Source: Ichthyophonus hoferi (Eukaryota > Opisthokonta > Ichthyosporea > Ichthyophonida > Ichthyophonidae). From it: a stretch of 64,000 nt of DNA. The notes beneath the pieces are model-generated. The model saw nothing but the letters and a program-made list of their open reading frames with translations, was not told where the DNA came from and searched no databases. The translations under genes and the position numbers were made by a program. Numbering within the stretch: position 1 is the first letter of the stretch; each line of letters begins with the position of its first letter. This document shows, one piece after another, positions 37,231 to 50,300 of this stretch. Location of the stretch: contig NAOQ01000147.1 of assembly GCA_002751075.1 (NCBI GenBank), positions 38,259-102,258 on the forward strand, read 5' to 3'.

Positions 37231-37369
37231 CACCCTTCCATAAGTCGAAGACTGGTATGCCTAGTGTTTGCTCTTAACGTAGTTATTTACTGTTTAATTC
37301 TGCTATAAATATATCGATAACCGGTAGTTATCTATTTTGGGTAGACAATTTGATTGGACGCTCATTCGC

Positions 37370-39070
37370 GGTTTTTCTTCTTGCCAATGATGGACAAGTT
37401 TAGCATTCAGCGTCCTAGTATGAACTGTGAACACGACAAGGATTTTGTAAACAAATCTACCGCATTGTCAGTTGTTGGGCAATAGTCAAGGATTATTTTC
37501 CCCTGGTAACGAGCTCTTTACAATAGAGGTCGTGCAACTCATATGTTTAGAGTGCTTGCCTACGCCACGGAGGTGGCTCAGAGCTATAGAACTCTGGTTA
37601 TACAGGGCATTAGTATGGGCGTTACATCTACGCCCAGTGAGTGAGCTTAGAAATCTTGCGATATAGACGTTGTTCATTGAACAAGTGCTCACAGCAGATA
37701 TTTCTGTTTGGGTACTGGAAGTTGAAATGGTGGATTGTCTTCTACCGAGTCAATCTATTGGTACACCATCCATGAGGAAAACAAATCCAGAGGTTGATCT
37801 GCTGATAGCGTCGTTTGACCAATCGGAGTCCGTAAAGGCCTCGATTTTTATGGGTGCATTTAAAGGGAAGGTTATACCATAGTCTTGTGTACAACGTATC
37901 CTAAGATTATTTTTGCCATCTTTAGATGGTGAATGGAGGACTTTGTTGGTTATCTGCTTAACCAACCTACTGCATATGATGCGTCACCTCGGCACCCTCT
38001 GTTTGTCCATAAGAGTGCGCCTATTAGGCTTTTATACAAGGAGCCGTCACACGGAGGTGACTATTTTTCTGATTTGGTGTGATCAGGTATGATGGGTGAA
38101 TATATTTGAGACTTTGGATAGTCAGGAAACATACTCATCATCTTGTTAATGTAAGTCTTTTGAGACATTGTTATAGAACCGTCTGTAGATTGGGCTATGT
38201 CTAAACCAAGGAAAGACTTCAGAGAGCCTAAATCCTTGATTTTGTATTCCTTACCTAAGGCTTCAAAGAAGTCCTTGGCAACTTTATTGTTATTTGTGGA
38301 GATGATTAAATCGTCCACATAAACATATATATGAGTGGTGTCTTTTATGAACCTTGTGTATAAACATGGATCATAAGGATAAGGTGATAATACTAACTTT
38401 TCAAGGCCATCTTCAAGTTTCTTCCACCAGCTATGACGACTCTATTTGGCGCCATAAGCTGATTTCACTAGTTTGAAAACTTAGAAAGGTTTCGTATCGA
38501 GAAATGGAGTAAAGACTCAGCTGGTGACATGGTCATCAGCAACGTCTCCAACCGCACTCAGATGCAATTCTCGTGATCTCATAAGAGGCTTCTCAGCCAA
38601 ACTGAGATCCATAATTCCTTACAAAACGGGGCTGGGATATTTAGCATAAAAATAGGCAGAACTGATGTCAAGTTATATCAGTTCATGTTTATGAGCCATG
38701 GCAATTGCAATGAGGTGTCTTAGACTAATAAAGTTGGTCACTGAGGATGATATATTGAAAAAATCATTCGTTTTGGTCTCCATGCTACCTTGATCATAAA
38801 GATGGGTTCCATGTTGAGTGACCACTCCAGTTTGATCCCTTTTTCTATGGTATATTCATAAGCTGCACAGAATGATGGTGCTTTTTGGGATCTCCTCTTG
38901 TAGTACCAGGGTCCACACTCTCTCTGAAACTTAATGACCTCAGTCTGAGTGTCTTTGGATAGAGTTGGTGTCATCCATGTTATTATCCAAGAGAGAAGAG
39001 GTGTGTATGAAAAGCTCATTATTGAACGTCTGTTGGTGAGTCTTTTGAGGATTGGCATCCTTAAAAAATA
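37370..39070 (-). mobile_element. Copia pol fragment (RT to RNase H), minus strand
   Basis: Recognisable parts in order: a reverse transcriptase stretch around 38061-38470 with the catalytic-loop wording MDDLIISTNN and GSLKSFLGLDI, then RNase H at about 37440-37965 with FTDSDWSNDAISRSTSGFVF, ending in the typical copia tail DNAVDLFTKSL. These are diagnostic of Ty1/copia. Broken, old. Confidence 0.85.
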
Positions 39071-39779
39071 CACAGTTTCCGAGCACGGAAGTTCTACAAA
39101 CCTTTTAGTCTAACACAATCCATCCATTCATGTTATCTGAATAGTCAAGAAAATTGCATTCTCAGCTACAAATGGTGAATTTGACGTTTCTTGTTGCTGG
39201 ATCTGTCCGGTAATATAGTTTTCACCCAAAGGTACAATGGCACTGAACTTGGGCTAGTATATTATGCCAGAGAAAAAGTAAAGTGGCTTTTGTAAGAGAT
39301 AATGCAGTTGTTGGTGTCTGGTTATAGATAAATGCAACTGCTCTGGTTGTGTATTACAACCAGCTGTAGAGGATGCTAAGAGTGTTCGAGTGTTCATGGC
39401 TACTCAAGGCATGCAAAGTATCTGGCAATTGAATATTTTAGGACTTCAGTAAGACTGTGGTACACAGGGTAGTGCTGTGTAGTGTTTTATTTTTGTTGAA
39501 GTATTTCAGCCTCTACTAGTGTTTGACCGAATACTTCATGTTGTCTTGCACAAAAATTCTTATTGCTGATGTAGCATTAAACCTCTAAATATTACGAAGC
39601 ATAGAGAATGAGATTTTAATCCGTAATTAAAAGTTAGTCGTTAGTTAATGATAATTAATTAATTACATGATGTCAATAATTGTAGTTAGTTAGGATTAAA
39701 TGTTTAGTGCGGTCTAGAATGTAAATTTACCGTGGCTTTTAAGGGTGTTGGTCATTGGTATTTAATCTCTCACAGTGAG

Positions 39780-40110
39780 TTATGATATATACATACACGT
39801 GATATATTGTTGAAAAAAAAAGTACTTTCCCATCTGTCATTCAACATAGGTTTCTTTTATACTTATATTTTTAACAAGCCATGTGCTTAATCCAGGATAT
39901 CAAAGCTTTCTATATACTATATGTCATGGTTAGTTTCCGATTGATTCGTGGTCTAATTCATTGTACATATAAGAGCACTAAGTATATTAGGTTTGTTACT
40001 GATAACAATTTCCACAATAAAGTGACTAGGATAACACTCCTGCTTGTTAATTTACTTTTGTGTAGAAAACTAAACCCCGTGAAAATGATAAACCAATGGA
40101 GGCCCTTATA
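39780..40110. repeat. Solo or partial LTR-like block
   Basis: Shares TTTCTTTTATACTTAT, GTGCTTAATCCAGGATATCA, a TGTACATATAAGAGCACTAA stretch and TAACACTCCTGCTTGTTAAT with the left LTR-like block and with the 55-58 kb array. Confidence 0.65.
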
Positions 40111-41449
40111 GGAAATGTAAGTTTAAGAGACACGATGTACATCCTATGTGAAGAAAAGGGATGGACCAAATGTTATTGGCTGCGCAAGCATCGCAGGGAG
40201 AAAATTTCCTATTGGGCGTGATGCTGTACATATTATTGGTTTGCATGGGCTATTTGGGTCAAAGCATGAATCTAACGTCACATTGTGTTTGATTGGATCA
40301 AAATATTTGCCGGCTGGCCGTTAAGATTGGCGAAGTGAATGTGTTACACCTGAGCTAGACTGACTGTGGATGGCGTGTTCATACTGAGTCCGAGGTCATT
40401 GTACTTGATTGGTTGGCTAATTAGTCAGATTTTAGTTTACAATTTGGTTAAAGTAGAAGCCCAGCTTGCAAGAAGAAGATGTCTTCCTGCTAAGGATAGT
40501 CATAGAGAAAAGAGATGTTTCCCTTTGAAATAATGAGTTGTTCATCTTTAAATGTGACTATGCAACGTTGTCTACATAGGCCAGTAATGGAGAAGAGATT
40601 GCAATTTATATCCGGGGCAGAAAGAGCGTTGTGTAAAATGATCTCGTAGTCGGTGGCTTTGATGAAAGGGCATAAGGTGTTAAAACGGGAATATTTAATT
40701 AATTGAGGTATTTCTTACATGTTATGAATATTTAATATTATTAGCAATTATTATAGCCTGAGGAAATAGTTGGTGCAATCTGTTGATGTTAAACGGCAAT
40801 ACAAGATCATCTATAAAAATTGAACCAACCAATAGTAGAGATCCAACTATATAATAAACCATTTCAGAAAATATATATTTGAGGACTAGATAACTTATTT
40901 CTTAGGCATCCTGCATAAAATAGATCCTGCTGACCTGTTTAATAATAAAAGTATGTCTTAGCATATCTGTACTCTATATATGCAAAGGGACACGTTAAAG
41001 CACCCCTTAATTCAGTATTCTCTCTTTTTCTAAACAAATCTAAGTCACGGGCGCGCTCGTGCCTCTACCTATTATTTTCAACGTAAGATGATGATGACAT
41101 TTGCAAGGTAGAAATTGAAACTAAGGGAAGCAAAGTTAGTGAATGCCCCATAATCTATACAGATATGTTGACAGTAGATGATCTCGACAAGAAAACGTCT
41201 AGCGGGGAAATGGTTAATAGATGACGAGGACTTCTCAACAGGATTATCCTTTACGACAGAAAAGGCATTAATAGGTGCAGTCGCGTGCTAAGATTCTGGT
41301 ATATATAATCTAGCCATATTTAGTGAAGCTTAGGTTGTGGAAGATTACATCGAAATTCTTGTTGTTCGTTTATTGGCTGATGGAACCATGGTAATGGAGC
41401 ATGTTGTGTTACCCTTGTTGTTGCTGAGAGTGGTGCTGGCAGTCACTCA
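40111..41449. other. Interior of copia cluster without recognisable domain
   Basis: No domain-level match. Several CCAAT/ATTGG pentamers and one GC-richer patch at about 40140-40400. Confidence 0.4.
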
Positions 41450-42845
41450 TCTTGAAGAAGGAGCTATTTTGCTATAGTTGGGTCTATTTTTGTTGAGAGA
41501 GTACTTGGCTGTAGTATGGGTAACATGGGGGTCAGTGTGAAACTGACAAGGAGATTGTTTAGGCATTGCATGTGACTCTGATCACTGCTGTTGGCACTCT
41601 GTGTTAGCCTTTGGGTGTTTTGTGGGCACTCAAAGATGGTTGCTGCTTCTAATCTGGTCATTTTACTATAAAGGGTAGGCCAAGTGGGTTGGTTAAAACT
41701 GTAAATAGAGAAAAGTGTAGGACAAAGACTAGGACAAAATGCTAAGAAAGTAATTACTTGTAAAACGTGAGCTTGAGTGAGGATTGTGAGGGGAGTTCCT
41801 TCTAGGTAGTTAGATAGGCTATTGCATCAGTTTAGGAACTGTGTTGGGGACTTGGTATGTTTAAGACAAATTTCCGTAATATCATCCTATGCTTTATGGG
41901 TCATACATCCTGTTGTTATTCCATAATGTGCTTCTAGAAGTTGGATTTTATAAAAAGCCCATTGTGTAATGTCCAGATCTTTGATGGAGGCATTGTGCCT
42001 CGTCAGGCGGTAGTTGGTAATGTTCAAGACTATTATGTTCAGTGCGAATTGGATCATAATTCAATTGGTGTTTGCAATTGGATTGGACAGCACATCATCA
42101 GAATTTGCTCCTTCCAATCCTGAAAAGAGATTCATAGGTAGGAATTGACAGGAAAAAGTAAATTTGGATTGATTGGTTGTAGGAATAATTTTACTGATTC
42201 CGCTGTTTGTGCTAATAACAATGTATCTTGTTTTGATTGAAGTGGTGGTTATGTTTCATGAATAAAATCAATAAAAATATACCGAGGGTCGGCATCCATA
42301 TCCAAAGGATTGGCAAAAAGTTTTCCAAAAGCTGTTAAACCAAAGTTGAAGTTATTTATGTTTTGGATAAAGCTAGAACTTAGGTCATTCATGTTCTGAG
42401 AGAGAGAAGCAAAGGTACCGTCTTGTTGTTTTAATGCCAGCAAGAAAGGCTCTAGTTGTTTAGCAATGAGATTTAATATTGTTGCGTCGGTAATCAGTGT
42501 GGGAATGGTACGGTTGGAAATGTTTGCTTGTGTTTTAAAAAAGCCATGGGTGTTAGATATATAATCAAACTGCGTTGGTGTAGATATTTGCGCATTTACC
42601 AATTGAGCAGCTATTGATAGTGTGTTGGTTGCCTCTATGAATATTAAAACAAACTCTGGTGTAATTAAACTGTTATCTCTATAAAGATAATCCTCTTTAT
42701 AATTGACAGGTGCAAGAAATAGATTTGCATTACAAGGTAGTCTGTGAAGAATATGTGGATGTCTTGGTCTATGCAGGGCAAGTAGAAGTATGCAAAAAGG
42801 GCCCGTAACCCTATAGCAATTTGGATTTGATCCTCTGGGCTCCAT
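41450..42845 (-). mobile_element. Gag-like region of copia fossil
   Basis: A frame at 42249-42845 and a shorter one at 41464-41661 lie just inside the right LTR-like block, where gag belongs. They are helical and Asn/Gln-rich without a visible zinc knuckle. Assigned by position only. Confidence 0.45.
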
Positions 42846-43198
42846 TGGCTGATTTTATCTGAAGACCAACTTTTTATTTAACGTTAAGATCGGTCCTTTC
42901 TCTGGGTATGCTGTGTCTGTCTGATAGTGTTGAAAGTGGGATCTACGTATGTGCAAGTTCTCCTATTCGTACTTTCTGGGGAAACAGCAGAAAGTGAAGC
43001 TTAGTCCGTGTTGGTGATTCAAGTCATATCTGGAATTTAAGTTCTGTCCGGATGGACGTATTCTAAAAAATATATTTATTTTTGTTCGTATTCCTCAGGT
43101 ATAACTGAATTGATGCAAATAGTTTAATTCAATCCAGTGGTGCTCGCTGATTGCTTAGGTTATTAATTTCCAATTTTGACTCTCTCTAGTTGTTTATG

Positions 43199-43667
43199 TG
43201 TCTAGAACCATGAAGAATGCTAGCACAGATAGCTTTCTTTTATATTTATACTTCTACAGACTTACCGAGTCAAGAGTTTAAATGTGTGTATTAAAATATT
43301 TTATTTATACTATAATTATAAATGTTTCACGTACATGTTTTCCAGACATATAGTAGTGTACTAGAAGTACTGCATTTTTGTTAATAACAGTATGCTCGAT
43401 AAAATTGTTAAGAGATCAGCCCTACTAATTAACTTATTTTTGTATATGAAAGTGTATACTATAATAATCATAGTATATTTATGTTTGGAAACTAGGATAT
43501 GTGCCTTGCTAAGTTACGAATTAAGTAGTGGATCCAGGAGTTTTTTTGGCGTCCTGGAAATGTAGGGACCTTAGGAAATATGTGATTTCATGACGTAATT
43601 GGGAATTGTAATGATTTATGTGATGGCCTGTAATCATGATTCTCGATCAGAAATAACAATTGTAACA
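43199..43667 (-). repeat. LTR-like block (right)
   Basis: Starts TGTCTAGAACCATGAAGAAT and ends CAATTGTAACA; contains AATGCTAGCACAGATAGC. About 469 bp, and homologous to the left block at both ends. Confidence 0.7.
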
Positions 43668-44836
43668 ACTTCCACGGAGAGACCACCTATTCCTCTTACG
43701 AACAAAGCTACTCATTCCCAAATCGGATTACACCTCCTTTGATTTTTTGATCCAATTGCCATCACAACGCAGTAGTTTCCAAAGCCCAGGCTGGTCTTTT
43801 ACAAAATATTCCCGCTAATACTAAATAAACGAGCTTTCAGTGTGCCCCCTGATATAACCCCTGAAAGCAACATGTCTAAAGCACATTTAAATTTGGTATT
43901 TCTTCAATTATTATTAGATAGAGGTTACAGGAACAAACTTGTTTCCAACAACTATTCTCAACGTCCTGGTACTTCTAAATTTCAATATATTGTTTCTTGA
44001 GAGTAGAGACTGTGTATTGCTCCTTCTCGTCTACGGGGGAATAGAAAATCTATGAAAAATGTATTTGTCTTTGATTTATTATTATCACCTGTATTTTGAT
44101 ATTATATTGATGTTTTAAAAATTAAGCTTCAATACATCAAAATTGTCACTTATAATTGGTCCTCTACATGTTGTCCCTATTGTAGTACATAGGCAATTCT
44201 AGGTGTTTATTTAAAACTATATTCTTTTAGTTATCAGATACCATTGGTTATTCATTTTACCATAACTTTTGCTGAGTCAAAAATATCATTAGAGTATTAT
44301 TATATATATAAGTCGTGTTCTGCAATGTAAACAGATTCAGAAATGATAAATTACAGTGTATTTTGGAAATACTGGGAAAGATTTTACAAAAATATATGTT
44401 GAAAAGCTGTTGGAAATATGCTAAAAAATTCTGAATTTTTATTTTTATTTTTTTTGGAATATTTAAACAACAAGAATAGAAGTTACAGTAAATTACAATA
44501 CTTTATTGAAAGCCAACGATCTCCTGCATTAGTACCTGCCACGTATGACCGTAATACTCTTCTAGATTATGGGTTTATAGATTTTCTAGAACCGATGTGA
44601 TGTTTGTTTTCAGATGACTCCATTAAGTTGCTCTAGGTGTAATTGAATTAGGTTGGACTTGATTTTTTTAGAAGGGTTTTTAATTAGAGTGAATTCGGGA
44701 CTATATGGTGGAAAATACATTACTTCAACGATTAAACTTAACAAACATTACCTCACTATCACACTTTTGTGTATATTGCAATTATCCATAACCGAAATTG
44801 AATTTCCTTTGAAGACTCGGTTCTGATTTATCTGAC
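43668..44836. other. 1.2 kb with no recognised gene
   Basis: AT-rich. A 60-codon plus frame at 44418-44600 has no recognisable feature. Confidence 0.5.
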
Positions 44837-45468
44837 AAATTTACAAATAAGTTTAAATAATAAGCTCCAGCCTGTAAGACCTAGTGATGTATTCCTATCC
44901 AAGGAATAATTGCGCATAAGGAAACATTCTGTCCATTTTTGGCTGGAACGGTTATCACTGCATCTTTGTTTNNNNNNNNNNNNNNNNNNNNNNNNNNNNN
45001 NNNNNNNNNNNNNNNNNNNNNNNNNNNNNNNNNNNNNNNNNNNNNNNNNNNNNNNNNNNNNNNNNNNNNNNNNNNNNNNNNNNNNNNNNNNNNNNNNNNN
45101 NNNNNNNNNNNNNNNNNNNNNNNNNNNNNNNNNNNNNNNNNNNNNNNNNNNNNNNNNNNNNNNNNNNNNNNNNNNNNNNNNNNNNNNNNNNNNNNNNNNN
45201 NNNNNNNNNNNNNNNNNNNNNNNNNNNNNNNNNNNNNNNNNNNNNNNNNNNNNNNNNNNNNNNNNNNNNNNNNNNNNNNNNNNNNNNNNNNNNNNNNNNN
45301 NNNNNNNNNNNNNNNNNNNNNNNNNNNNNTCAGAAATTTACAAATAAGTTTAAATAATAAGCTCCAGCCTGTAAGACCTAGTGATGTATTCCTATCCAAG
45401 GAATAATTGCGCATAAGGAAACATTCTGTCCATTTTTGGCTGGAACGGTTATCACTGCATCTTTGTTT
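44837..45468. other. Assembly gap (358 N) flanked by an identical 135 bp sequence
   Basis: Ns run from 44972 to 45329. The 135 bp at 44837-44971 recur without difference at 45334-45468. Frames read across the Ns are meaningless. The simplest reading is two contig ends that overlap but were scaffolded apart, so the gap may not exist. Confidence 0.95.
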
Positions 45469-46894
45469 GACAACGAATACTCATAATTGATGGATGTGTG
45501 TAGGTTGAATCCGTTTTCATCCAGATACAGACTGATTCTGTTTGACCTCTTCTGTACTTACTTCTCTTGCAAAAATGTTTCTACATCCCAGTTCTTTTGG
45601 GTGAGCAGAACAGAGGCTTTTAATTTCAGTTTTTTTCTCGTTTTACCAGTCTTTTTATCAATTGGCAAATTATGGGGATTGAAATGTGAATGTCTTCCTC
45701 TGCGATTTTCTCCTTTTTTTCTCTATGTGAGGGAGAATTGTCTTCTTTATAAAAAGAGGTAAATTTCTCCAGGATTGAAATATTATCATGTTTTTTCCTT
45801 CCTGTCTTTGCACACACAATCTCAAATGTTTACGGTTTGTCTGACAACTCTTTCTGCTTTTTTATTCTGTAAATACTCGATTGGCTTATATTTGCTATTG
45901 TCGAGGTTTCTGATATGATCTTACCTAAATATAAAAGCCCAAGGACGTTTTTAAACTTCTCTTTTCTTAATATAGTAGTCTGCCTAGCCATGTTTACTAT
46001 ATTTTACAATTAGTATGAACTTACCCGCTCTGGACCGTTGGTGTGTCATCATAGCTTATTCAATACTCTTCTATAATTAGTAGATCGATTCTTGTTACGG
46101 TCTGCGGTATATGAAATACTTTTACATAATGTACATGAGGAATGAATGTTATTCGCCATATAGTGTGCAAATTGGGGACACATAGTATTTAATGTTACGT
46201 ATTGGGGTAAGATTGGACAATTCTAGTGGATTATTGTGAGTTGAATTAGTCAATATTAATCTGTTCCAAGTCATTGTATGAATTTATTGATTTTGTTAGC
46301 ATGATAGAATCAAGCACCAGAAAATCAGTAATACATAAGAAAATACTCTATGCCATAAAATACATACATATGTAAATAAAATATACCTAAAGGAACAAAC
46401 TATGACCGTGCAGTGAGCGGAACCATCATGAGTATTTCGGGCATTACGTACATAAATTTACACGATGTTACGTACATATGTAATTGTTAGCTTACGTGAT
46501 TTTCTCTGTTTAAAGCTAAAAACTTCTCTTACATGTATCTTTGTTTTTAGTTTTTATTGAATATTTTGATAATTTACATATTGAAGCTTAAAAATTCTTA
46601 TTTTGAAGATTACAAAAGCATAATTTTTTTCAACCTATTTTTTGTAGAATCATTCTCAATGTTTCGGATATCTTTGCCAACATTTCCAAAATACCCTGTA
46701 ATTAATAGCTGTACACCCATTGATAGACATAAATTTATTTTATGATTTGATTGGAAAAGTTGCATGTTGGGCAATCTCATTTCGTCTGACCAATAGTGCA
46801 CATATATTTTAACCATCTATGGCACAGATAGGCGCGATTATCAAGGCTAAATACGCCAAGATAAAATAGTATAAATTTTAGAATTCTTGGTGTC
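45469..46894. other. 1.4 kb with no recognised gene
   Basis: A 91-codon plus frame at 45487-45762 and smaller frames are unremarkable. No domain seen. Confidence 0.45.
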
Positions 46895-47180
46895 TATATA
46901 TAATTACCAATAGAACATCACATTCAGATTAAATTTGTAAATCTTTCTGCAATGCGGAATGGGCTGTTTTAAAAATATATTTTTTAATTTTATTGTTAGA
47001 GATTATACCTCGCGAGTAGAATTAAACATCCAGAAGTAATCCAAATGTCAGCTATCGTTTACTATGAGTTTCATTATTCAAAATACATTACTTTTATAAC
47101 AGTAACTGCCACCAACAAGTTAAATCGTCCCTATGTATATCAGCGAAGTCAATAAACTGAACATAACGGAAAACGTGTCA
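46895..47180 (+). repeat. Duplicated promoter-like block, copy A
   Basis: Matches 62838-63110 in ordered blocks: TAATTACCAATAG against TAATTACTAATAG, TTCTGCAATGCGGAATGGGC against TTCTGTAATGCAGAAAGGGC, AGATTATACCTCGCGAGTAG against AGATTATACACGCAAGTGTA, and ACATTACT. In both copies an ATG follows the last block. Confidence 0.65.
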
Positions 47181-47330
47181 GGATCGGAGATGTCGAATCA
47201 TCGGTCCAGCATATTGGAATTTGATACCGGAGAATCGCCCTATGAATGGTGTCACTTCCTCACTCATGACAGTATTAAGGTGGTTCACTTCTTTAAAAAA
47301 TGTAGACATAATATGAATGCATATAAATAA
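47133..47330 (+). CDS. Short unrecognised reading frame after the duplicated block
   Basis: A 65-residue frame beginning MYISEVNKLNITENVSGSEM, hydrophilic at first and Lys/His-rich at the end. The equivalent ATG in copy B (63062) opens a 17-codon frame of similar Asn/Thr-rich style, MSVNNDNETSKSQLKTT. It could be a tiny gene, a first exon or a dead gene copy. No family recognised. Confidence 0.25.
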   Translation: MYISEVNKLNITENVSGSEMSNHRSSILEFDTGESPYEWCHFLTHDSIKVVHFFKKCRHNMNAYK

Positions 47331-50300
47331 ATACACATAAAAGTCCGGAATATAATTTTTTTTAACCAGCAAGAATTTTCTATGTGAGCGAATGATAGTG
47401 TATGATGACTCAGCAGTTCTTTTTATTATTACAAATAAAGCCTTGAATTTATGTTTCCTTCACTCTACAATCCGTTTTAATTAAATCCATTCAGACCGAG
47501 TTAAACTGACCAATGAGCCCATCTATGTTCAAAGATGGAATTGGCCCACAAGGCTGCAAAACATCAGTCAATTGAATTCCAATCGATCAATTAGTAATTG
47601 ATCGACACCATATAGCATGTTGTTGGTTGTGTGTTTTTATCGCGAGTTATTTCTACGAATTGATTAAATTATCAATCTTTGTTAGTAAACTCTAAACCAA
47701 TAAAAAAATAGATCATTCACAAACATTTCCTATGAAACGTAACTAGAAATGAAAATCTTTTATCTAGAGCAATGAACGAAAAAATAATAATAAACGTTTT
47801 AATTTTAACACATTGTTTTATTAGTTTCACGTGTATTAAGATAAGAGTTCCATATAAGACTAAGCTACTCGATCGACGACTCAAGGTGGTAGAGTTATCT
47901 TAATAGGGCGGAAATTCTTGCTAAGGGATTTGATATAAATCATAAGGACGTCAGGTGACCATCTAAAGGAACATTTAGTGGTCGGAAGACACTTGAGTGT
48001 TACGCTAATCCTGTTAAAGGATCTGATAATGTACATGATAGTATGTTTTATTTCTATAGATAATATAACAGTAAACTGATAAATCAAACTAAATCGATCT
48101 TATCACAAGTACATTGAAATAATAGCCAATTAGAGCGATATGATATTGATGCCTGTATTAGTCAACAATATCCGGCCCAATTCAAGGGATGAACCCTAAA
48201 TCAGCCAATACAGTAGGCTCGAGGTCAGTATGTATTGATTATTATTGTTTTCATAACAAATTCAACTTCAAAAGCTGGCATGCCTGGGTTAATCCGTTTT
48301 TTATTATATGAGCACGTCGCAGGCAGGCCTACCAAGTTTCGTAAATATATATATATATATTCTAAATGTACTGACAAAGAGCATATGTAGCTCAACCAGG
48401 AGGAGGGTCTCCATATTATCTCGAATTATGAAATACTTTAAGTGTTAAAATACACACAACATGAGCGCTAAAAAGAGTGCCACGTCTACACAGTTCTGTT
48501 ATCTCCAGTGTGTAGTATCTTATCATTTTTAACCTACATATTCGCATAAATATTGGAATACTTTAAATTACATTTCTATATATTTCCAGTGGTTAATAAC
48601 ATCAATTTTATTTTTAGTACGTCGTAGTAGATTTGCTATTTAAACTGTAAGCATGATATATTGTATCCTTCATCCAAAAATGCAGCTTCTCTAATAAAAA
48701 CGTATTTAAAAACTAAGCTCTGCATACATACTGGGGCTAGAAAATGCAATTCACTAAGGACAGGGAAATGATAGCTATCAAAATTTACGCAGAAAACGTG
48801 TACTAGGTTTAGATGTACGTGTCTTATCCAATAACCATGATAAGCGTTGAAAGAAAACGATATGACCATAATCGAATTTGCGACTACGTTTATTGTTGCG
48901 TAGATTTTGTTAAAATCGAAAGTTATTTATTGCTTGTCATCAGCCAATAGGATAATACACCGAGCAAAAGCTGCACTTGTAATGTAATTGGCGATTGCAC
49001 AATCTATTTATCTAAACGTTGTTGTCCTATTTTTAATTATTATCTAGTTAATACAATCAACAACCAGTAATTGTTGTTTTACATTTATTATCTATCCCAG
49101 ATTTTATATCTCCGATGACGCATGTCTCCCTATTAATAAACTCAGTTATTTATCTTCACCTTACCTCACTACTAGTATATGGTACTTTTATAAAAAATCT
49201 CTCTATTTAACATATCTAACAGATTGCGGGCTTAATGCCTAATGTACTCAAAATACCAACGCAGGTATCTACAGTCGATATTATGCAATCACTTTAATAT
49301 AATATATTTTAGTATAATATAGTATAATACATAATTACACAGCAGGGTCTTGTGAGCATTTTTCTTCAACCACCAAATACTACCAAATATATCAGTTGGT
49401 TTTGTTTTGGTTATTGGGTTGTATTGGTTGCCAACAGATTACCAATTGGTTCCTTTTGCAATGAAGATAAGATGTACAGCCCGTGATTCGGTACCCGACC
49501 TCCGGTCGGTTTTTAGGGTTAACACTGGTTTGCTTACCCGGGATCAACAGATTACTATGAGGATGTTAACATAAAATCTCCTGCTGGTATTCCCAATAAA
49601 TCCAAAATTCGGTAAGTAGAACCTCGTTGAGATTATTTTTTTGACAATTTACAAGCATCAATTTGAAAGTGTATTAATTTATTTCAACTTTGGTTGACTA
49701 TTCTATTATTAAAACTTTTTTGTCATTATTGCTTCAAGCCGTATCTATACTCAAACAATATCTTTCCTTGTCGTATTATGGACAGATACAAATAATTAAA
49801 TAATTGAATATTGCGTTTACAATGATGTTGCCGTCCTAAAATTGAAAAACGTATTAATGGGATATTGTTTTTTGTTTTTGAAGCCTTATATAAAATTCCT
49901 TTATTCTCACATAATATTATCATAGGTTCAAATTTCACGATGGTAACCGAAATGCACATTTTCATGGAGTGAAATGAAATCTGTCATTGTGAACATGTAT
50001 ATGCTTTTTTTTATATCTTTATCCATATGTTTATATTCCTTTTTTCTATTGGAAATCAGTGTCAATATTATTCTTTTTTTTTCTTTTTCTTTTTGCAAAA
50101 GCATATTGCATATATCTTATAAGATAATTGTGCACAAACATATCTTACAAGAACTAGTATTTGCTTTACCCTTGTTTCGATAGATCTAGAGCATTTATTG
50201 TTAGCTAACCAATAACCATGCTAAGTTATGATAAGGACCAGCTGCAAAGCCTGCTGGGTACTTGAAGCTTACTGAATATATATGTCATTCTAATCTTTTT

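Larger units (their letters stand above)
32829..43667 (-). mobile_element. Nested cluster of Ty1/copia-like LTR retrotransposon fossils
   Basis: Two related LTR-like blocks (32829-33619 and 43199-43667) bracket about 10.8 kb. Inside lie gag-like and pol-like pieces mostly on the minus strand, so the right block would be the 5' LTR. The block ends are TGTTTAGA...TGTAACA and TGTCTAGA...TGTAACA, the TG...CA form of LTRs. A plus-strand copia piece near the left end, a second minus pol piece and an extra LTR-like block show that several elements are nested. The LTRs differ greatly in length and sequence and the coding parts carry many breaks, so the elements are old and inactive. The outer limits are my best estimate. 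Confidence 0.7.

Noticed and set aside
44881-45414. Long frames across the N block
   Set aside because: They exist only because N codons do not count as stops.
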